Source of the DNA: Siphonodentalium dalli
Lineage: Eukaryota > Mollusca > Scaphopoda > Gadilida > Siphonodentaliidae
Assembly (NCBI GenBank): GCA_032622095.1
Contig: CP136067.1
Location: forward strand, 121,435,030 to 121,499,029
Length of the DNA: 64,000 nt
Direction of reading: 5' to 3'
This document shows, piece after piece, positions 57,161-64,000 of this stretch. How positions within the stretch are numbered: the stretch's first letter is position 1; every line of letters starts with the position of its first letter. The position numbers and the translations under genes were made by a program. The notes beneath the pieces are model-generated. The model saw only the letters and a list, made by a program, of their open reading frames with translations. It made no database searches and had not been told where the DNA came from.

Positions 57161-57258
57161 AATTGGCAGCAGCTTTAAACTTTGTTATACACTATGTTTG
57201 TGTACAAACTGAACAACACATAATTGTGTAGCTCAAAGTTTTAAAGCAGCTGCCAATT
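57161..57258. repeat. Inverted repeat, arms ~24 bp
   Basis: AATTGGCAGCAGCTTTAAAC (57161) pairs with TTTAAAGCAGCTGCCAATT ending at 57258, with a loop of ~50 bp holding partly complementary ACACTATG/TTGTGTA words. Confidence 0.65.
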
Positions 57259-58180
57259 TTATTTAGGGTGGTGGTGGTGTTCACATAGTTAATCCTTTTG
57301 TAATATGCCCCTCTGGTGCAGCAGAGTACCGTTTTATTGTCCGGCTTATTGTTGTATGATAAACCACAATCGAGATGCGAGTTACTAATTATTAACTAAC
57401 TGCTTTTCTATCGATATCAAAAGTCGTCCAAACTCGAGTTTCAAAACATAAGACTTGAGGTTGTCGAAAATGAAATGATACTATCAGGGTAGTATTTGGC
57501 AAATTCTAAAATAATTTGGCAAAAAATATTTTCATTTGGCAAATTATTTGGCAAAAGTAAATTTCGGTCCAGCCTGACCCTGCCGAGAACCAAACATTAA
57601 GTTATAGGTTCCAGAAAGTAACCTCTATTCAAAGAAACAATGTAAAAGCATTTGGATTCATAAAACATATTACAAGACACGCCAACATTGATGTGCTATA
57701 TGGGGCTTAAAATGGATTGTTATTTTACCTATATTTTTCAAACTCCGCCATGTTTAATTCAACTTGATACCATGCGATTCCCGACCACGATTATGTCCGA
57801 CCATAGCAGAACCAATGCATGGGCCGGACTGTTCATCTCCAGTTCCAGCATCCAAGTTTAAATACATTGAATGTCCAACCAAACCGAGTCTAAGATGGGC
57901 GTTTGTGGTCGTTTAGTGGCCATCTTATTGACAACTATATTCGGTGAGATGAACATCCATGAAATCAAACTACCCAGTTACCAGGCGGACCACAATCAGG
58001 TCGGTAGAATGGTTATTGGCACGCTCTCAATTAACGAGAACAAATGCACGCTTATAACAACCCTCGTATGAGAATGAATAAATTGTGACATGACGACACC
58101 CAAGCCGCCACTCTCGCATTAGACACGCCGTCGTTCGGGGAATACACACAGCGCAACCTATTGAATTGAGTGTATAACAA
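57259..58180. other. Unassigned non-coding stretch
   Basis: A 66-codon frame (57871-58071) has no known domain. The rest is unassigned. Confidence 0.3.
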
Positions 58181-58200
58181 TTCTGAACCGCGGTTCAGAA
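58181..58200. repeat. Perfect 20-bp palindrome
   Basis: TTCTGAACCGCGGTTCAGAA, fully self-complementary with no loop, in otherwise unassigned sequence. Confidence 0.8.
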
Positions 58201-58550
58201 AAGACGATTTCGTCATCTCATGTTTAGCCTACCTAAAACCTGTTTTGCTGGACCGTAAATGATATGGCTTAGTTGCCGGTTTAATGTTATAAAACGCAAT
58301 AAATTATCGCCATTGACAAACACATTCCACCATATATACACTTTACAGATGTGAGATCTTCTCGCCTATACATTTCCAATCTTAATATCCGCGTTATCTT
58401 AGTTGTCTATTTTCGCTGTCGTTAGAACGCGACGGTCGGCATTAAGCAATTGCAAGAACGGATGTTTAGCTCGACGTTAAACAGGTGATATAGTACTAAA
58501 CCATCATCTGTCTGGACTGCGTATACAACAGAGGACGAATGCGTCAATTA

Positions 58551-58912
58551 GACATGCGTAACGAGTTTAAACTTTGGATTTAGTCGTCAAACGGCGATTT
58601 AGACATGCGGTCTCGAGTTTAAACTATGGTTTTAGCCGTCAAACGACGGTTTAGACATGCGGTCTCGAGTTTAAACTATTTTAGCCGTCAAACGACTATT
58701 TAGACATGCGGTCTCGAGTTTAAACTATGGATTTAGCCGTCAAACGACGGTTTAGACATGCGGTTTCGCGTTTAAACAATCCATTTTAGCCGTCAAACGA
58801 CGGTTTAAACATGCAGTCTCGCGTTTAAACTATGGATTTCGCCGTCAAACGACGGTTTAGACATGCGGTCTCGAGTTTAAACTATGGGTTTAGCCGTCAA
58901 ACGACGGTTTAA
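58551..58912 (+). repeat. 52-bp minisatellite, 7 units
   Basis: Units start at GACATGCGG (58551, 58602, 58654, 58703, 58755, 58808, 58860). Each has CTCGAGTTTAAACTATGG and then TTAGCCGTCAAACGACGGTT, containing the small hairpin CCGTC-AAAC-GACGG and the palindrome GTTTAAAC. Spacing 49-53 bp. The units have few substitutions, so the array is fairly young. Confidence 0.9.
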
Positions 58913-60090
58913 GCCTAGAAGTTTCCGTAAACCAATTACCACGTTAAACTGGTCTCCAAGGACTCACAAACCGGGAAGCCCGAATTGTACTTGAAACGAA
59001 TACACATAATCCTGCATATGGCTTAAAATAAGAAGAGGTTATACCGGTTAAGAACTTGAGATATTGTTTACATAACAGACTAAATGAATACGATAAACAA
59101 CTCGAGCGCAGCCAATCTGATTCTATTTGAGCTATATCGGTAATTATGAGCAGTTGATTAATAATTGAGAGGTCAACGATGCGAATTTATCCTTGACTTC
59201 TAACATAAAGGTGAATGGATTAGCTTCGTTCATGCAGGGATCGCTGTTTTCTTTGGCAAACCAGCATCTTAGAACCTTCATTGAGACCACATATACGTGC
59301 TGGCGGAAGCATGCATTCAAGTCTGCAAATAGTGTGTCTGTCATCTGCATAGCGAGTTAGCATCACCAAATTCACCCTCTGGGGACCTTATTCTGATTAG
59401 GCCTCATCTTCTGGGATGTATATATAGTCTCTAATTAACGCTGTTTTAGTTATTGTGTGGGATAGCGTCATTAAATTACCCTATGTGGACCTCATTCTGT
59501 GAATGATAGACACACTATTGGCAGGCTTGCATACATTTCTGAAGTACTATTTTGGGAACCATATGCCTATCCCTTCGTGGATATCTCGAAACTTCAATAT
59601 GGGGTATATGTCTTTCCCGTACTTTCTGTATCTATTCGGGGGTACAAACTGATATATGTTCCGTATAGGGAGCTTATGTCTCTATTGGTTCCGAAGGAAG
59701 TTTTTTCTCCAATTATTGGATCTCAAACTAAACCGATATAGTAATATGTTATGCATGATTTAATCTGTATTGTTACGCCCACATAACCATTTTAGGCATG
59801 ATAGGACGTATCGAATTGTTTCGGGTCTTATATATCTTTTTGGTATTAATAAGTTGTATCATGGAACTGTGTATTTATCCATAGTATGTACGTGTAGTAT
59901 TGGTACGATATGATATATGTACGAGGAAGCGTCTTGTGAATGTCTCCGTGATGGGAGACCTGTTTAATTTTGGTGGGGATGTCGCATACATATCATATCA
60001 TACCAGTACTTCACTAAGTCGTTGGGATGAAGTTTCTCGAACAGACATGCATGTTCTCGACCACTACGTACTGGTTAGAGCACAAGAATT
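58913..60090. other. Mostly unassigned
   Basis: Near 59372 a TTCACCCTCTGGGGACC word is shared (inverted) with 51878; a second CCTCATTCTG follows at ~59489. No gene recognised. Confidence 0.3.
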
Positions 60091-60143
60091 GTTCTTTACC
60101 AGAATCAATCGAGTCGAAGACGAGATTTATTCTGGTAAAGAAC
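60091..60143. repeat. Perfect 15-bp inverted repeat
   Basis: GTTCTTTACCAGAAT (60091-60105) and ATTCTGGTAAAGAAC (60129-60143) with a 23-bp loop. AGAGCA and TGCTCT lie at matching distances outside, hinting at a longer decayed hairpin. Confidence 0.7.
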
Positions 60144-60714
60144 TACATGTATTCGCCTGCTCTGACCGACTTAGAGCACAATTGATCCCACATTAATGCA
60201 ATCAACATGCAGGAAATGTGTCGTTGAACGTGTTTTGACCACGACGCACAATCCGTGCGCTGGCCGCGATTTGACAAAATAGCCGGTTATCCACGCCCAA
60301 CAACGTCGAATGTGAATAGATATGTCCGAAACAACACGGTCTGGTCCCACTTTGAAGCGCCCGTGCGATTTGTCTGTTATGAGTTGCGTGTGCCTAACAA
60401 TGGGATAATCACTGAACCATTCCTTCGCCAGCCTTGGGAATTAGTGTGCTTTCCCAAAAATCAGGGAACGATTGCAACAATGGGACTGTGTTCTAACAAA
60501 TGTTAAATAATGATTGTGATATTAATGCACCATGCATCAAATTACCTGACAAAAAATAGCAAAAACGTTTTGAGATCTTGGTTCGCCAGGCAACATTTCA
60601 TGACGTGACTGGTTCAAAATTCCCCATGTGGCCGGTAGCATGACATGTCATCTTAACATTCGCCGGTGTCGCATAATGGTCTGAACAAACACCACTTAAA
60701 GACGCGCTAACACA
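60144..60714. other. Unassigned non-coding stretch
   Basis: Nothing recognised. Confidence 0.3.
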
Positions 60715-60718
60715 TTAA

Positions 60719-61107
60719 AGATGCATAATTCGTTTTAACGCTCCCAAATTACTATTTCTTTGGTTTCGTGGATAACAAGTATTGATTCGAGTCGAGGAAC
60801 CCACCCATCACTCAGAGTGATCAAATATCGATTTTTGAAACTTGTTATCTCCCGAGAATGTAATATTCGGACCAAATTGCGGATGAAGATGGCTAACTCT
60901 GAAATCAAGTGGCTTTGCATTGGCGTTAGAAATTTCGGCCAAATTTCGTTGAACAAAATGTTCTGGGCAATTTTATACTATATTTGATTGTGGTTGCCAT
61001 TATTTTTGGGCAATTAATCTATTCTGATAACTGAAGAAGCATTTCAAAAAATGCTGTTGTTGTTGGAATCTGATGATATGGGGACCATATAATCGGATTT
61101 AGTACCT
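60719..61107 (-). mobile_element. Family-H element, inverted copy
   Basis: TTAA (60715-60718 and 61108-61111) flanks AGATGCATAATTCG ... GGATTTAGTACCT. It is the reverse complement of the order seen at 56257-56697 and includes the TTGTTGTTGG run (61065) from which the CAA array at 27317 may derive. Confidence 0.7.
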
Positions 61108-61124
61108 TTAAATCATATAGATAG

Positions 61125-61496
61125 TGGTTACTGTTAACAGAGACCAGAATTTTTATTGTGTCATTTTTGTCACAAATAAACGTTAATTAGACTCATTATC
61201 GCTTATAACTATAACAATAGAGACAATCAATCTGGGACACTGGACGTTCGCAAAATAGCGATGGGAACACCCTAATTATCTCTATCGCTATATGGTATCA
61301 CCTGAATGGTCTGTTCTAAAAATAGAACAATAAAGTGTCCCACTTAATCATCTCATTTTATAATAAAATACTCGAAATAAAATCAATAGTACTCCATAGA
61401 ATCGTTCATGGGCAGGGATTTCCAACTCATACGGATTATTTCATACCAAGGAAACTATCTAAAAAAAATTGTTTAAGAGATAATTCATCTTTAAAC
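61125..61496 (+). repeat. Family I, solo copy
   Basis: ACAGAGACCAGAATTTTTAT, CAATCTGGGACACTGG, ATGGGAACACCCTAAT, ATAGAACAATAAAGTGTCCC and TTCATCTTTAAA match 15285-15655 with many substitutions and small indels. GGGACAC and GTGTCCC are inverted around the core. Confidence 0.6.
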
Positions 61497-61829
61497 AGTT
61501 GAAAGTTCAAACCTGAATCAATAGTCGGAAATTTCAGGCCGTAAATAGGTAGCTATTGTCCTGATATTTAAAAACCAATATATAAAGCAAACTCTGTCAT
61601 TTTAACCCAAACTTCGAATAATTGCATTATTTCAGTTCAAATTTTAGATTCAAAAGGTCATCAGTTGGAGATTTTTCAGCGATATATAGGAGTTTAAGGT
61701 TGGAATTGTCTGACCAATTGGAAATTCTAGGACATCAGTTGGGAAATTCCAACTCAAGGAAGGGTTGAAAATCGACGTTGGTCTTCAAACAAGGGGGGGG
61801 GGGGGTACAGTGTTGCAGTATATGTATAA

Positions 61830-62201
61830 CCCCTTCATGACGGACGCTGCGCTGCTGCATCATTAAATACCATTTGCCAGTACATTCTCTTATATAGCGA
61901 TTATGCATTGGTTTACAAGGTCAATAAAGTAAATATTGTTTGTCAATTTAATTCCTGTAACACTTTCATGACTGGAGCTTACTGAAATGTTGTGAAAACC
62001 ATGTGCCAATGCATTCTCTTATATATCCCACATGGAGCCTCGCATATATAAGAGAATACATTGGCATAACAATATTCACCTTGTCCTGGTAAGCCAGTGC
62101 ATTCTCTTATATTTATGCGAGGGTCCCTATGGGAAATATAAGAGAATGCACTGGCACATTATCCTTAATGCTGCACCAGCGCAGCTCTCGCCATGAAATG
62201 G
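61830..62201. mobile_element. Family-B MITE, rearranged copy
   Basis: Ends CCCCTTCATGACGGACGCTG / CGCAGCTCTCGCCATGAAATGG, with TTAA on the right (62202-62205) and a decayed ATAA on the left. Three diverged palindrome pieces (61876, 62000 and 62095) and an internal second end (TTTCATGACTGGAGCTTAC at ~61967) show two B copies joined or nested. Confidence 0.6.
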
Positions 62202-62205
62202 TTAA

Positions 62206-62569
62206 CTGAGCCAATAGGGAACCCACGTGTGTCATCGGTAATTAGTTGATGAAAAACAAACATTATGCATCAAAAGAGATAATTTGGTTTATACATTTGG
62301 GGATCAATGCTAATCGCCGATATTACATAAATGATAACGCGCGATTTTGATCTGACTTTCCCCATGGGGGACCTCGAATAAGCACCGCGCGATCACGACG
62401 ATGCAAGAACTGTTATCGGGGTGTCACGTGGGTGTCATAAACCATGCAGTGACTGCTTTGCAAATAGAAAAGCCATACTCACAGTCTAGACGTGTTTTCG
62501 TGTTTTTTTTTGTGGGCCTAGAAATGGTGCTAAAGGCACGGATGCATGGCATTCGCGGTGGGTATGCTG
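62206..62569. other. Unassigned non-coding stretch
   Basis: GGCATTCGCGGTGGGTATGCTGTT near 62548 resembles 2001-2029, so a short dispersed repeat ends here. No gene. Confidence 0.35.
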
Positions 62570-62573
62570 TTAA

Positions 62574-62930
62574 AGTGATGTGAAACACTCCGGTAGGGTG
62601 ATTTAATAGAAATGGAGAATAATCTTGCTCAAAGTTGCTCTTTTTACGAATATTAATCAAAATTGCAAACACACACCGTCTTTCTGATATATTAATTAAA
62701 TGCACTAACTCTGGATGGCGAAATCATTTGTGTTTGTTTGTCGCGTCCCGAATCCAGATGTAAATATTTACAATTGAGCGTAGTTTTGACGATGTTTTCT
62801 ACTGAGTGGTACGATCGATTTCTTTGTAATTTTCGGCGATGTTAGTAAAATGCTACATTATCCAGGTTAGCATAACACCTGAATACTAACTTATCAGTTT
62901 CACGAACTCGAACAAGTCCATAATATGTCT
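62574..62930. mobile_element. Family-G element, copy G3
   Basis: TTAA (62570-62573 and 62931-62934) flanks AGTGATGTGAAACACTCC ... CATAATATGTCT. Uninterrupted 357-bp form. Confidence 0.7.
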
Positions 62931-63027
62931 TTAAAATAGTCACGTTCGTTAAAATCGCCATACACAGAATGAATATTAAAATATAGACATATATTGTTCT
63001 TATACCAATCAAAACTATCGCACAAAT

Positions 63028-63142
63028 AGCATTTGTTATTGTCAAGTTCGCACGCTTTGTTATGTAAACAAACGCCAAAAATGTTACATAACCTGGCTTT
63101 TGTTTACATAACACAGCGAACGAACTTGACAATAACATACTA
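63028..63142. repeat. Inverted repeat, arms ~48 bp
   Basis: TTGTTATTGTCAAGTTCG ... GTTATGTAAACAAA pairs with TTTGTTTACATAAC ... CGAACTTGACAATAACA. Flanking sequence (62960-63020) and the left arm resemble 2450-2565. Confidence 0.7.
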
Positions 63143-64000
63143 TTTACGTGATATTTATGATTGGTATGTGACCGGAAAAAGTGGTAACTCAGGTGATTTT
63201 ATATAATTGGGATATGCTGAACAAAATGAACCACGGTACCAGGCCGATTTCGCTGTCATTGACATTGAAAATCACGATTCAAAATGGCCGCCGAAATAAT
63301 AAAAAATTCGTACGTATATTGGAATTTGATAACTTTAATCAATCAATTGTTGGTGGTAAGTTGGAAATTTATTTATGGACACCCAAACGGATACCCTATA
63401 GCCACGTTTATGGGGATGCATCAAAGGCGAGTATTATAACTAAAATTCCAGACGGGATACTGCAAGGGGCCTTCAATGCTATAGCATATTATAGATCGGA
63501 ACATATTGCACTCCTAATGCGCATCATCATTCAATATTCATCCTCAATTGACACCGCATACATCTTTATAACTCACAAGTACGTGCACACCGTGAAGTGG
63601 AATCTAATGCTATAGTGATCGGATGCTGTCCAATCAGCTACCCACCGGAACTCTTTCAATTCTCTGCTTGTCGGCGACTTATTCAACATTTATCGACTTG
63701 TGGAAACAGTTAATGACATGATCGAGATTTTCAGTTAGCGTATTAATATTGGATGGGTTTTTCGCAATTAACTGGTTCCAACTGACTTCCAACATTCAAT
63801 ACTAGGTGTAGTAACGTAAACAATGGAAGTCGAAGTCATAATGTTGAAACATCGCCTCGATTTTGCTGATCCGTGTCTCCGGCTGTATAATGATAATCGT
63901 TGGGGATGTTTTCTAAAATCGATGGCCATTTGTGTGCGGGTACAATGGCAAGCATCGTGTATAGTGCGTTGGTGCTCAGTCTTTGAAGCCAAATGTCACG
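63143..64000. other. Unassigned; contains an open frame of ~130 codons
   Basis: On the plus strand a frame runs to a stop at 63613-63615; its first ATG is at 63214. The protein (WTPKRIPYSHVYGDASKA ... ITHKYVHTVKWNLML) has no motif I know, no clear splice context and no related copy in the window. A frame of this length is possible by chance in 64 kb, so I do not call a gene. Confidence 0.3.

Noticed and set aside
58551-58912. CRISPR-like array
   Set aside because: The whole 52-bp unit repeats, with no unique spacers, in a eukaryotic context without cas genes.
63181-63615. ~144-codon open frame as a host gene
   Set aside because: Opens with GTG rather than ATG, no recognised motif, no splice or promoter evidence, and a length compatible with chance.

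Overview
This window looks like eukaryotic nuclear DNA from an animal, probably a marine invertebrate. A bivalve or other mollusc is my best guess, with low confidence. That guess rests on general resemblance only: AT-rich sequence, very many short inverted-repeat DNA transposons, fields of GATATC-type repeats, and retroposon tails ending in CAGACAGACAG. I see no convincing host gene, tRNA or rRNA. The longest open frames are by-products of low-complexity arrays (GAT, GA, CAA) or of palindromic transposons. The only recognisable protein-coding remnant is a broken LINE reverse transcriptase on the minus strand (two pieces, 40663-40986 and 38094-38350).

Layout. 1-12 kb: a hAT-like MITE (259-673), a degenerate ~590-bp dispersed/tandem repeat (here called family M) that has taken in a TA-flanked MITE (1195-1801) and a TTAA MITE (5649-6120), further MITEs and a retroposon tail. 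12.65-19.75 kb: a 7.1-kb element with ~1.2-kb terminal inverted repeats. 20.8-24.8 kb: long GAT/GGT arrays split by an 800-bp hAT-like element with an 8-bp target duplication. 25-31 kb: a SINE-like piece, nested MITEs, a CAA microsatellite and a GTGTCA inverted-repeat cluster. 31.3-33.2 kb: the GATATC field, with a hairpin and a direct repeat in the middle. 33.9-34.8 kb: two Harbinger-like MITEs end to end. 37.5-41.7 kb: LINE pieces separated by a chain of TTAA-flanked elements. 41.8-49.3 kb: a short-TIR element that holds a second copy of the 7-kb element. 49.5-64 kb: more retroposon, MITE, hairpin and minisatellite sequence.

How it fits together. At least seven MITE families here (labelled A, B, D, G, H, J, K) sit between TTAA duplications, as piggyBac- or Kolobok-type elements do. 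Four families (A, B, D and F) carry the same ~72-bp near-perfect palindrome, usually as an inverted pair, so a hairpin cassette appears to be shared between otherwise different element ends. The 7-kb element occurs twice with different flanks and different 3-bp target duplications (TTA, TAT). One copy is inserted exactly at the apex of one of these palindromes. Nested insertions and related empty sites within the window give a partial relative chronology. Family letters are mine; comparisons were made by eye and no database was searched.
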